A program made the position numbers and the translations under genes. The notes under the pieces are model-generated. The model ran no database searches and was not told the origin of the DNA. It saw only the letters and a program-made list of their open reading frames with translations. DNA of 64,000 nt. Source: CAVTHW01 sp963734625 (GTDB lineage Bacteria > Acidobacteriota > Terriglobia > Bryobacterales > Bryobacteraceae). The stretch lies in assembly GCA_963734625.1 (NCBI GenBank), contig CAVTHW010000002.1, positions 1 through 64,000 of the forward strand, given 5' to 3'. Shown here piece by piece: positions 26,384 to 39,551 of this stretch. Every line of letters begins with the position of its first letter. Within the stretch, counting starts at the first letter, position 1.

Positions 26384-28021
26384 TTATTGTATCCTGATAT
26401 TGCGCTCGGTCAGCAACTGGCCCGTCACCTTCATCAAGGTGAGCTGATTCCGCCAGTAGTTGATCGACTCGGTGACCACCGTGGATTCCGCCGAGGTCAG
26501 GCGGGTCTGCGCGTCCAACACGTAATACATAGTGCTGGTGCCCAGATCGTACTTCTGGTTCTCGGCGTCGAGCATCTTCTGCGCCAGATCCCGATTGATG
26601 ATAGCCAGCGCGACCGACTGCCGGCTCGACTCGATCTGGCTGATCGCGTTCAGCACTTCCAGCCGGACGCCCTGCTCGCGGCTCCGCAGGCTGAGCGTGT
26701 CGGACTTCTTCCTGATCAAGGAATTGGCCAAAGCCGCTTGTCCCGCCCGGTCGCGAATCGGCAGGGTGAGTCTCAGGCCCATCGAATAGGACGTGTAGTT
26801 GAAGGCGAACGTTTGGTCGAGGGCGCCCCCGAATCCGCCGGGGATCATTTCAATAGTGGTCCCGCCCAAGCCGCCCGACCTTATATAGTGGTCGCCGCCA
26901 CGACCGTTGGAGTTGTACGATCCCGTCCAGCTCAACTGCGGCCGCAGGGTATCGGTGTTTTGCCGGATGTTCAGATCGTCCGTCTCCAGACCGATCCGCT
27001 GGGATAGCAGGTCCACCCGTGACGCGAGCGCCCTCTGAACCAGACTCTCCTTGTCGAGCGCGGACGCGCTGGACGGGGGAGCGACCGCCTCGGTCAGGAC
27101 CAGGGGAAGGTTCCGGATGTTGGGGTCGAGATCCGCGCCAATCTGCTTTTTGAGCGCGTCCTCGGACTGCGCCAGGCGGAAGCTGGATTGCGTCACCTGA
27201 ATGTCCGCCGCGGCCTTGTTCGCCTGAGGCTGGAAGATGTCAAGCTGCGGAAGGGCCCCGAGCTCCAGTTCCCGCGTGGACCGCTCCAGCGACTTCTCGG
27301 CGTTGGCCAGGGCCGACTGTCTTACCTTCAGCGTCTCCCGGTTTCCGACCACGTCCCAGTAGGCGCCCTCGGCGCTCACCAGCAGCGACTCGATCGAGTT
27401 CTGCATGTTGTACTGCGTCGAGCGCAGGCTGGCTCTGGCCAGCGTGATCGGCATCCTGCTGATGAATGGATCTCGCCCGCGCAGCAGAGGCTGCGTGAAG
27501 CCGAACGTCAGGGTCGAATTCTTGGCCGGGTTGTAAGTGGAGAACGAGCTATTGGTGGTGCCGTATGAACCGTTCAAACCGACGTTGAACTGGGTTCCAT
27601 TCTGAAGCGTCTGCGCGTAGGCGAAGCTGAGCGGCCAGTTCAGCGTCTTAGAGACCGCCGCGCCCTGCAATTGGTCGCTGGACGGAGTCGAACTGAAAGA
27701 GCGGCTCGTGTTGACCGTGAGGGTCGGGTCAAAACGCCCGAAGGCGGACATGATGTTGTTCTGCGACGTCTCCACCGTCAGCTTCTGAATCTGGACGTCC
27801 GGATTGTTGGCCATCACCAGGTCCAAATAGGCCCTGAGCGAGAGCGTCAGCTTGCCGTCCACGACGAAATCAGCCAACCGCACCGGCGGCTGTAACTCCA
27901 CGCGCGTCGCCGGGGTCTGGAAGGTCTTGCGAAAGTAGGCCGGCGTGGGAAAAATGGGCGCCAGCTGCGCGGAGAGCAACGCGGCGCCAATAAGTGTTAA
28001 AAGTGTTAACCGTAGTTTCAT
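26384..28021 (-). CDS. TolC-family outer membrane efflux protein
   Basis: A protein of about 545 residues with a signal peptide (MKLRLTLLTLIGAALLSAQL) and the two-fold repeated TolC architecture of long helices and outer-membrane strands (SLRAYLDLVMANNPDVQIQK, LEVLNAISQIESSRQSVALA, RLTSAESTVVTESINYW). I chose ATG 28021; a GTG at 28033 overlaps the end of the permease gene. Last gene of the efflux operon, providing the outer-membrane channel. Confidence 0.88.
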   Translation of the reverse strand: MKLRLTLLTLIGAALLSAQLAPIFPTPAYFRKTFQTPATRVELQPPVRLADFVVDGKLTLSLRAYLDLVMANNPDVQIQKLTVETSQNNIMSAFGRFDPTLTVNTSRSFSSTPSSDQLQGAAVSKTLNWPLSFAYAQTLQNGTQFNVGLNGSYGTTNSSFSTYNPAKNSTLTFGFTQPLLRGRDPFISRMPITLARASLRSTQYNMQNSIESLLVSAEGAYWDVVGNRETLKVRQSALANAEKSLERSTRELELGALPQLDIFQPQANKAAADIQVTQSSFRLAQSEDALKKQIGADLDPNIRNLPLVLTEAVAPPSSASALDKESLVQRALASRVDLLSQRIGLETDDLNIRQNTDTLRPQLSWTGSYNSNGRGGDHYIRSGGLGGTTIEMIPGGFGGALDQTFAFNYTSYSMGLRLTLPIRDRAGQAALANSLIRKKSDTLSLRSREQGVRLEVLNAISQIESSRQSVALAIINRDLAQKMLDAENQKYDLGTSTMYYVLDAQTRLTSAESTVVTESINYWRNQLTLMKVTGQLLTERNIRIQ

Positions 28022-28032
28022 GGAAATTCTCA

Positions 28033-29289
28033 CTATTCGTACCGGATGGCTTCGATCGGGTCCAGCTTTGCGGCCTGAACGGCCGGATAGATCCCGAACA
28101 ACAGTCCAATAAACACAGACACCCCAGAGGCCACGGCGATCGAACTGCCGGTGACCACCGTCGACCAGCCGGCGAAAATCCCAATCGCCTGCGCCAGGCC
28201 GACGCCGAACGCGATGCCAATCAGACCCCCCACAATGGAAATCATGATGGCCTCGGTAAGAAACTGGCGCACGATGTCGGACTGACGCGCGCCAATGGCG
28301 CGGCGGATGCCGATTTCACGGGTCCGTTCGAGCACCGTCGCCAGCATGATGTTCATGATGCCGATCCCGCCGACCAGCAGCGAAATACCGGCGATGGCGA
28401 TCATGACCACCTGAAAGACGAACTGCGTCTGCCGCCGCTGCGCCAGCAGGCCGGCCGGCACCACCACGGTGGTGTCTCCGGCGTCCTTATGGGTCGTGGC
28501 GAGTATGGCCTCGACCACGCTCGCGGTCTCGACCGAGTCGGTTCCAGGGGCCACCCTGATGTAGATACCGTCGATCTCGTCTTTCAGGTAGCTGTTGGTA
28601 TCTTCAAACCGGCGCATCACGGTGTTCAGCGGCGCGATAACCATGTTGTTCCGGTCGACAACTTCCAGGCCCGAACTCCCGCTGTCCGCGGTCGCTTGCG
28701 CGGCCAGGACTCCAATCACCTGCAGCCAGACGTTGTCGACCTTGACGAACTTTCCGACGGCCGGCTCGAAGCCCAGCAGATTGACCTTAGCGGTCTCTCC
28801 CAGTACGCAGACCGGGGCGGAGGTCTCGTTCTCCTGGTCCGTAAAGAACCGGCCCTCCACCGACCTCAGGCTCTGGATCTGCATGTAATTCGAGAGCACG
28901 CCGATCAAGAGGGGCGATTCGTTGGCGGTCTTGGGGAGCACCTTGGAGGGCTTGAACCGCTTGCGCGGCGTCATGGCCTCGATTCCCGTAACGGTTTGCT
29001 GGATGGCGCGGTAATCCCGGAAGGTGAGGCCCGAAGAAATGGTCCGCCGGGTCTGCAGCTCGTCGCGGTCCACTGCCTCTTTGGCCTCGATGATGATGTT
29101 ATTCACCCCCAGCAGGTCGATGAAGCTGACCATTTCCTTCTGAGCGCCGGCGGTGATGGATAACATGGCTACCACCGCGCCGACGCCGAAAATCATGCCC
29201 ATCATGGTCAGCAAGCTGCGCAGCTTGTGCACCAGCAGGCTCGAAAGCCCCATGTAGAGTTCGGGCAAATAACTTCTGATATCGGTCAT
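28033..29289 (-). CDS. MacB-like ABC transporter permease (FtsX fold, no ATPase domain)
   Basis: A 418-residue protein with one N-terminal membrane segment (RSLLTMMGMIFGVGAVVAML), a large periplasmic MacB-type domain (about residues 50-290) and three C-terminal membrane helices (VMIAIAGISLLVGGIGIMNI, SIVGGLIGIAFGVGLAQAI, VSVFIGLLFGIYPAVQAAKL). The family motif ERTREIGIRRAIGARQSDIV is present. No Walker motifs, so a separate ATP-binding subunit is needed; none lies in this operon. A longer upstream reading lies within the adaptor gene and is rejected. Confidence 0.88.
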   Translation of the reverse strand: MTDIRSYLPELYMGLSSLLVHKLRSLLTMMGMIFGVGAVVAMLSITAGAQKEMVSFIDLLGVNNIIIEAKEAVDRDELQTRRTISSGLTFRDYRAIQQTVTGIEAMTPRKRFKPSKVLPKTANESPLLIGVLSNYMQIQSLRSVEGRFFTDQENETSAPVCVLGETAKVNLLGFEPAVGKFVKVDNVWLQVIGVLAAQATADSGSSGLEVVDRNNMVIAPLNTVMRRFEDTNSYLKDEIDGIYIRVAPGTDSVETASVVEAILATTHKDAGDTTVVVPAGLLAQRRQTQFVFQVVMIAIAGISLLVGGIGIMNIMLATVLERTREIGIRRAIGARQSDIVRQFLTEAIMISIVGGLIGIAFGVGLAQAIGIFAGWSTVVTGSSIAVASGVSVFIGLLFGIYPAVQAAKLDPIEAIRYE

Positions 29290-29326
29290 AACTATCCTCT
29301 GCCGTCGTCCGTAACGGTCATCTCGC

Positions 29327-31175
29327 TTACGTCTGGGGAGCGGCCGGCGCACCGGCCATCGGGCTCGCGCCGCCTCCCGACGGGGCCGCCTGCTGCTTGT
29401 TCTGCTTCTGCGCGGTCGGATCGCTGAGAGCAATCACTTCGCCAACCTTCACGCCCTCCGAAATCACCATCGTGGATTCACTGCGCTTCAGCAGTTTCAC
29501 CGGGCGGGCCTCGAAGCGACCACCGTTCTCCACGTAAACCACATCCTTGCCGTCCTTCTGAAAGATCGCCGTAGCGGGAACAGAGATCACGTTGGAGAGC
29601 TTCTCCACGATAACCTCCACGTCCGCCAGCAGACCCGGCCGCAACAGCACCTGGAGTCCCGCGTCGCTTTCTTCCGGCGCCGCCGGAAGCTTGGCCGCTC
29701 GCAGTACTTCCAGCGATGGCCCGCTGCTGGCGCCGAAACCGCCCCGACCGCCGCCACCGCCGCGGCCGCCGCCCTGGCCACCGGGGGCCGCCTGACCACC
29801 CCTGCCACCGCCGCCCTGGCCACCGGTTGCTGCCTGAGCGCCACCCTGCCCGCCGCGCCCGGTCGGTGTAGCGCCATCCTGGCCTCCCCGCGCCACGCGC
29901 TGGCCGCCGCCCCCGCCAGGCTGGCTGGGATCGCTGCCTCCGCCGCCACGCGCCACGCGCTGGCCGCCGCCACGCTGGCCCGTGCCGGCCGAATCCATAC
30001 CGGGGAAGCCGGCGCCCGGCATGCCGCCTTGATCGCCGCCGCGCATCATCGCTTCGCCCATCTGCCGCCATTCCGGGCGAGGACAACGACATGCGGTTAA
30101 CTGGGCGGTTGCGGTTCTTCTGGGCTATCACCGCCATTTCGGCAATTTGCTGGGGCTTGGCCCCGACCGCGGTGAGCAACTCCTTCATGTCCACGCCAAA
30201 AACCACGTCGAACTTCTTGGAGGGATCGCCGGCCATCACGTTCGCCGAGGCTGTTCCGCTCATAGTCTTGATCTTGGCGCGGACCACCTTGTCAGGCACC
30301 GCATCGAGCCTGATCAGCGCCTCCTGCCCTTCAACCAGGTTGGCCCGATCCAACTCGCCGACCTTCGCCGATATCTCCAGTTCGGAGACGTCCAGAATGT
30401 CCGCCACGGTCATGCCGGGCTGCACCTGGTCGCCATTGCGGATGTCCGGCACCTGCGCGCCGAACTGCCGCATGCCACCGAAGGAATTCTGCCGGATTGA
30501 AACCAATCCGCTCATGGTCGCCAAAATTCGAGTCTGCCGAAGGCGATCCTGGTCCCGTCTCGCCTGAATGGCGAGGGTGTTCCGCGATTGCCGCAGCAAC
30601 GCCAACGACGCTTCCGACTGGTCCCTCCGGGCCTTGATGTTGGTCTCGAGCTGTGCCAGTCTCTGCTTGGACTCGTCCAAATTCAGAAGGTTTTTGCGGG
30701 CGTCGATCTTGGATTTCAACTCGTTTTGCTTCACCTGCAGCTCGGCCCTCCGAACCGCGTACTGCTGTTGCAGCAGATCCACCTGGTCCTGGTTGTTGCG
30801 GATGGCGAGTTCCGCCTCCGACTTCTTGATGCTCTGGTCGTATGAGTCCAAATTCAGTTGGCTGTCCTCGATGCGCGATACGACGTCGGAGTCATCGAAC
30901 TCCACGATCAGATCCCCCTCCTTGGCCAGGGAGCCCGGGGTCGCCAACTGGGTAATCTGATCGGTTCCCATCAGGTTCGGCGCCACGACGGTCTCCGAGC
31001 GCATCGCTCTTAACTCGCCTCTCGTGAAAGCCCGAATCACCACGTCGCCCTGACGCACCTTGGTCACCGGAACCTGCGACTTCCTCTGCGGCAACTGCTG
31101 GTAGTAGCGGTATCCACCATAGGCCGCGCCCATGACGACCACCAGAATCAGAATCCGAACGATGAATTTCTTCAT
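29327..31175 (-). CDS. HlyD/MacA-type periplasmic adaptor 1 with Gly/Arg-rich insert, one frameshift
   Basis: About 615 residues after correction. N-terminal membrane anchor (KKFIVRILILVVVMGAAYGG), lipoyl half-motif, long coiled coil (about residues 100-210), second lipoyl half, beta-barrel (ELEISAKVGELDRANLVEGQ) and membrane-proximal domain (NVISVPATAIFQKDGKDVVY). Between barrel parts is a ~110-residue Gly/Arg/Gln-rich low-complexity insert with GGGQRVARGG twice (about 29700-30055). The frame shifts +1 near 30080; correction gives LSRPEWRQMGEAM. Adaptors of this type link an ABC permease to TolC. Confidence 0.85.
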
Positions 31176-31211
31176 AAAATTCCCTGTCCTTGGCCGGGTC
31201 CGAAGCCCGCC

Positions 31212-32525
31212 TTATATCTTCTTCTTCTTTTGGGCCTTCCGCGCCGCCTCAGCCGGGTCTTCCTGCGCCACCAGTTCCCCTTCCTTGAGACCGCTCAATA
31301 CCACAATGCTGTCAGCATTCCGCTCGCCGACAGTGATCGGGCGTTGATGGAAGTTCTCGCCGGCCTGCACATAGGCTACGGGCTTCCCGAGCTGGCTGAA
31401 ACTGGCCCGCAGCGGAATCATGAGCACATTCGGCTGGCTTTCGACGATGATATCCACGGATGCGCTCATGCCGGGCCGAAACCGCGGGTCGAGGCTCTTG
31501 AGAGTCGCGTAAACCGGGAACTCCTTGACCGAGTTCTGCGTGCCCCGGAAGGTGAGCGAGGCGATCGGACTGAGATAATCCAATTCGGCTTCAAACGTCT
31601 TGTCGGGGATGGCGTCGACCTTGACCCTGAGCAACTGGCCCAGCTTGATTCTTCCGCGATCCGCTTCATCCAGCCTCAGTTCCACGCGCATGGAGGAAAG
31701 ATCTGGGATCTCCGCGATCGGCACTCCCGCCCTGGCGGTATCCCCTTCCTTGAAGGCAGGCTGGTTCCGGCCGTAGTCGCCGCCGCCGGTGGAATTCGGA
31801 AGGATGTTCACCATGCCGTCGGAGGGCGCGCGGAGCACCATATTCTGCAGGTAATCTTCCACGCGCTTGAGGTTCTTGTTGGCGTTGGCAATCTGATTAT
31901 TCAGACGCATCAGATCCGTCTGCTGGGAGACCTTGTGGGAGTTGATCTGGGTCTTCACCAGGTTCAGGCTGCCTTCGGCCGTGCCGACGTCGATTTGGTT
32001 CTTAGCGCCCTGGATTGCCGAAAGAATCTGAGCCTTGCTGGCTTCCAGTTTCGCCCGTTCCAGGCTGTACTCGCTGGTCATCCGGCTCAGCGCGTCGCTC
32101 TCGTCGGTCATCTTGTGCGAAGCCTTGGTCTGCACCACCTGGCTCTCCGCAGTCTTCACGGAATTCTGCCGGGTCAGCAGCGTGTCTTCCTGGCTCGACG
32201 CATCGAACTCCACTATGACGTCGCCCTGCCTGACCATGGAGCCGGAAGCAGCCAGTTTGATGATTCGAAGGCTAGGCACATTGGGGACGTTCAGGACCCG
32301 GGAACGAGTGCTCTTGATCTCCCCCCGCACGCTCACCGCGATCACGAAATCCCCTCGGCTCACCTTAGCGACCGGAACTTCCACGACCGTCTTAGTGCCG
32401 TAGTAGTAAGCCGCGTAACCGCCCCCGCCGAACACCGCCAGGGCGACCAGCCAAGCCACAATCCTCTGCTTCGTCGACAGTCCGTGCTTGCCGATTCTCT
32501 TCTTAGGTTTAACGTCTTTGGACAT
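31212..32525 (-). CDS. HlyD/MacA-type periplasmic adaptor 2
   Basis: A 437-residue adaptor with N-terminal membrane anchor (RIVAWLVALAVFGGGGYAAY), lipoyl half (IKLAASGSMVRQGDVIVEFD), coiled coil (about residues 115-225), second half (MVLRAPSDGMVNILPN), beta-barrel (MRVELRLDEADRGRIKLGQL) and a lysine-rich tail (AQKKKKI). Intact frame, no Gly-rich insert. It lies between the other two adaptor genes with gaps of 21 and 36 nt, so it belongs to the same transcript. Confidence 0.88.
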   Translation of the reverse strand: MSKDVKPKKRIGKHGLSTKQRIVAWLVALAVFGGGGYAAYYYGTKTVVEVPVAKVSRGDFVIAVSVRGEIKSTRSRVLNVPNVPSLRIIKLAASGSMVRQGDVIVEFDASSQEDTLLTRQNSVKTAESQVVQTKASHKMTDESDALSRMTSEYSLERAKLEASKAQILSAIQGAKNQIDVGTAEGSLNLVKTQINSHKVSQQTDLMRLNNQIANANKNLKRVEDYLQNMVLRAPSDGMVNILPNSTGGGDYGRNQPAFKEGDTARAGVPIAEIPDLSSMRVELRLDEADRGRIKLGQLLRVKVDAIPDKTFEAELDYLSPIASLTFRGTQNSVKEFPVYATLKSLDPRFRPGMSASVDIIVESQPNVLMIPLRASFSQLGKPVAYVQAGENFHQRPITVGERNADSIVVLSGLKEGELVAQEDPAEAARKAQKKKKI

Positions 32526-32546
32526 AGGTCCCTCGCTCTGCCGCCT

Positions 32547-34049
32547 TTACTTCCCGTTTGCTTTCTTCCGATTGGCGGCTTCCACCGCCGCGCGGTCGCA
32601 GGCCACAACCTCGCCCGCCTTGAGCCCCGAGCGTATCGCCACCGAGATGAAACTCGCCTGGCCCAATTCGACGTCCCGCCGCTCCCAGCCGGTTCCCTGC
32701 TGAACGTACACGAAGGGCTTGGCGTCCGGCCCGTCCCGGAACACGGCCTGAAGAGGCACCATCACCGTCTGGGCTTCGGTGCCCAGCACGATGTCGGCGC
32801 TAACCGACAGATCCGGGATGACTCGTGGGTCCACCTGTGACAGCTTGAGCGACAGCGGAATCTCCTTGACCGTGGCGCTCGCGTTCCGGCCGCCGCCGCT
32901 CTTGGGCATCGCGCTTACCGAAACCACTTCGGCGGGCAGATTCAGATCCGGAAATGCGTCAAAACGCACCCGAGCCTTGGCCCCCACCCGAACCCAGTCC
33001 CCGTTGACCTGATTGACGGATGCGTTCACCAGCATCGAGCTCGTATCGACCACCTTGACCAACTGCGCCCCCGCCCGGACCTGGTCGCCCACCTTGATCG
33101 TGTCCATCGCACTGTTGCGCATCATAGTCTGCACGACGGCCAAGCCATCGAGCGGAGCTCGCAGCAACAGCTTTTCCAGATTCAACTTGGCCAGCTTCAG
33201 TTCGGTCTCCGCCTCGCTCACCGAGAGCTGGGCACTCTTCCACTGGGTGTCGAGGGAAGTCTCCATCCAGGGCACCTCGGTCAGGAGTTGCTTATGGACC
33301 GCCAGATTCTCGTCCGAGTTGAGACGCAGGGTCTCTGCGGCGTTGGCGGAAACCACCGGCAGAGTCTTCAGGTCGAGCTGCGCCTTCTGCACATCCGCCT
33401 GGGCTGAGTCGACGGTCTGTTGGTGGGCCTTGCGGGCGACGTCCAGTTGCGTCTGGGCCCTTTCCAGGCCGGCTTTCCTCTGGGTCAAGGTGGATTCGAA
33501 GTCCTCAACCCGGGTCTGCATCGCTTCGGTGTCGAAGCTCGCGACCAGGTCACCCTTCTTAACGCGCGTGCCGGACGGCACGAGAGACACCACCGTAATG
33601 TTCTCGCCTTGGGACTGGCCGCCGCCAGGACCGCCGCCGCCACGGCCGATATTGACGTTTCCGCCCCCGCCGCCACCGCCGGAGCGTCCCGCCCCGGTAC
33701 GGATCTCCTGGACGTCCCCCATGCTGTTACCGCGCCCCCCGCGCATCTGGGGAACAATCAGGGTCGCGTAGTTGAGGGGGGACGTCACGCCCGCCACGCG
33801 GATCGACCTTTCCAGGTCCCCGGTCGTAGCGCGGGCCGTGGCGATCATTTGAATCGGAGGCCCGCCGCCCGTGGTGGGCTGAACTTGGTTCATCCGAAGG
33901 TATAGCGCCGCCGAAGCAACCAGCGCCACAGCCACCGACGCCAGTATCCACCACTTCCGCCGGGGCTTAACCGGCGGGGGCGGTACCGGCTGGGGCTGCA
34001 GTGGTACGCGTTCAGGGCCTGGTAATGGGGCAGGGATTCCGCTTGTCAT
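32547..34049 (-). CDS. HlyD/MacA-type periplasmic adaptor 3 with Gly-rich loop
   Basis: About 500 residues. A proline-rich cytoplasmic N-terminus precedes a membrane anchor (WWILASVAVALVASAALYL). The first lipoyl half is interrupted by a Gly-rich loop (GGGGGGGNVNIGRGGGGPGG), then SLVPSGTRVKKGDLVASFD, a coiled coil (about 175-290), LLLRAPLDGLAVVQTMM, and barrel/proximal domains (VMVPLQAVFRDGPDAKPFVY). First gene of the five-gene efflux operon. ATG 34058 is an alternative start. Substrate unknown. Confidence 0.86.
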   Translation of the reverse strand: MTSGIPAPLPGPERVPLQPQPVPPPPVKPRRKWWILASVAVALVASAALYLRMNQVQPTTGGGPPIQMIATARATTGDLERSIRVAGVTSPLNYATLIVPQMRGGRGNSMGDVQEIRTGAGRSGGGGGGGNVNIGRGGGGPGGGQSQGENITVVSLVPSGTRVKKGDLVASFDTEAMQTRVEDFESTLTQRKAGLERAQTQLDVARKAHQQTVDSAQADVQKAQLDLKTLPVVSANAAETLRLNSDENLAVHKQLLTEVPWMETSLDTQWKSAQLSVSEAETELKLAKLNLEKLLLRAPLDGLAVVQTMMRNSAMDTIKVGDQVRAGAQLVKVVDTSSMLVNASVNQVNGDWVRVGAKARVRFDAFPDLNLPAEVVSVSAMPKSGGGRNASATVKEIPLSLKLSQVDPRVIPDLSVSADIVLGTEAQTVMVPLQAVFRDGPDAKPFVYVQQGTGWERRDVELGQASFISVAIRSGLKAGEVVACDRAAVEAANRKKANGK

Positions 34050-34200
34050 AGACCGCATCCATGAGCCAAAAAGGGACTATGCACTCCTGGTCTCTTGGCC
34101 TTTCTTAGTTGCCTTGCCTTCAGTAATGACGACCGCCCGGAGCCAAAGGTTATCCTTTGATCACAGGAAATCGAACTACCGGAGCAAGAAGGACTCCAGA

Positions 34201-35634
34201 TCAACCGCTCATCGCGGAAAGGAACTCAGCATTGCTGCGGGTCTTGCCCAATTTGTCGAGAAGCAGCTCCATACACTCGACTTGGGATAATGGGCTCAGT
34301 ACCTTACGAAGAATCCACACCCGGTTTAGCTCCTCCCTGGGCTGTAGAAGCTCTTCCTTGCGGGTGCCGCTCTTGTTAATATCGATCGCCGGGAAAGTGC
34401 GTTTGTCCACCAGTTTCCGATCCAGGTGGATCTCCATATTGCCGGTGCCCTTAAACTCTTCAAAAATAACGTCATCCATCCGGCTGCCGGTATCGATCAG
34501 GGCGGTGGCCACGATGGTCAGCGACCCCCCCTCCTCGATGTTCCGGGCGGCGCCGAAGAAACGCTTCGGCCGTTGCAGCGCGTTGGAATCCACGCCTCCC
34601 GACAGCACCTTGCCCGAAGGCGGCACCACGGTGTTGTAAGCCCGGGCCAGGCGCGTGATCGAGTCCAGCAGGATCACCACGTCGCGCTTGTGCTCCACCA
34701 GCCGCTTGGCTTTCTCGATGACCATCTCCGCCACCTGGACGTGCCGGCTGGCCGGCTCGTCAAAGGTGGAACTGATCACCTCGCCCTTCACCGACCTTTG
34801 CATGTCGGTGACTTCTTCCGGCCGCTCGTCGATCAGCAGGACGATCAGGGCCACATCCGGGTGGTTGGCAGTGATGGAATTGGCGATGCTCTGAAGGAGC
34901 ATGGTCTTGCCCGTCCGCGGAGGGGACACGATCAGGCCGCGCTGCCCCTTGCCGATCGGCGTCAGCAGGTCCATGACCCGGCCGGAGGAGTTCTCCTTCA
35001 CGGTTTCCATCCGCAGCCGCTCATCGGGGTAAAGCGGCGTCAGGTTGTCGAAGAAGATCTTGTTCCGGGCTTCCTCGGGAGGCTCGAAGTTGATCGCATC
35101 CACCTTAATAAGGGCGAAGTAGCGCTCGCCCTCCTTGGGCGGTCGGATCTGGCCCGAAATCGTATCTCCGGTGCGCAGGTCGAACCGCCTGATCTGCGAC
35201 GGAGATACGTAGACGTCGTCGGGGCCGGGCAGGTAGTTGTACTCCGGGGCGCGCAGAAACCCAAAGCCGTCCGGCAGGCACTCCAGGACGCCTTCGGAAA
35301 AGATCAGGCCGCTTTTCTCGGCCTGCGCCTGGAGGATCTTGAAGATCAGTTCCTGCTTGCGCAGTCCCGCCGCTCCTTGCACGCCGAAGTCCTTGGCGAT
35401 CTGGTTGAGCTGCTGGATGCTCATTTCCTTCAGCGCGACCAGGTCCAGAGTCACCTGGCCGCCAGCGGTGGGCGGAGGGGCCCCGTGGCCCTGGCGCTTG
35501 CGCGGCCCCCGTTGAATGGGAGGTTGCGCTGGCGGCGGCTCTTTCGCCGCTTCAGGCGGAGGCGGGACCGGGGTTTCGGGTTGTGGTTCGGGTTTTTCTA
35601 AATCGTCTGGCAAAGTAACCTCGCTATCAGGCAT
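34201..35634 (-). CDS. rho: transcription termination factor Rho
   Basis: A 477-residue Rho hexameric RNA helicase. A proline-rich disordered N-terminus (about 1-60) precedes the Rho N-terminal helix bundle (LVALKEMSIQQLNQIAKDFG), the cold-shock RNA-binding domain (GFGFLRAPEYNYLPGPDDVY) and the ATPase: Walker A LIVSPPRTGKTMLLQ, Walker B VVILLDSITRLARAYN, Q-loop region RFFGAARNIEEGGSLTI. ATG 35634 chosen; a TTG at 35652 would abut the lon stop. Lies 18 nt after lon, likely co-transcribed. Confidence 0.97.
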   Translation of the reverse strand: MPDSEVTLPDDLEKPEPQPETPVPPPPEAAKEPPPAQPPIQRGPRKRQGHGAPPPTAGGQVTLDLVALKEMSIQQLNQIAKDFGVQGAAGLRKQELIFKILQAQAEKSGLIFSEGVLECLPDGFGFLRAPEYNYLPGPDDVYVSPSQIRRFDLRTGDTISGQIRPPKEGERYFALIKVDAINFEPPEEARNKIFFDNLTPLYPDERLRMETVKENSSGRVMDLLTPIGKGQRGLIVSPPRTGKTMLLQSIANSITANHPDVALIVLLIDERPEEVTDMQRSVKGEVISSTFDEPASRHVQVAEMVIEKAKRLVEHKRDVVILLDSITRLARAYNTVVPPSGKVLSGGVDSNALQRPKRFFGAARNIEEGGSLTIVATALIDTGSRMDDVIFEEFKGTGNMEIHLDRKLVDKRTFPAIDINKSGTRKEELLQPREELNRVWILRKVLSPLSQVECMELLLDKLGKTRSNAEFLSAMSG

Positions 35635-35652
35635 TACAGGCCAAGCCGGCAA

Positions 35653-38055
<2,403 letters not shown>

Positions 38056-38164
38056 TTGTATTTGTGGTATTTCCTTGCGGACGGCTTCCCTTGCCCTGCG
38101 GCGGCGATCGGCGTTCTTCCCCTGCTCCTCGCCGGAAGCCCAGAGCCGCTCGCGCTGCCGCGGG

Positions 38165-39436
<1,272 letters not shown>

Positions 39437-39551
39437 AACCCATCCTTCCGGCCTCGATCCTTCCGGACCTTCAGCATTGTAGGAGACCCTTCCACATTAT
39501 GGACCACCTGGAGCGCCCGATCAATCATGATCTTGCCGAGCCCGGTCCCCT

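Noticed and set aside
28033..29433. Extended N-terminus for the ABC permease
   Set aside because: The first 48 residues are Arg/Pro-rich readthrough of the adaptor gene; the MacB-type domain starts at ATG 29289.
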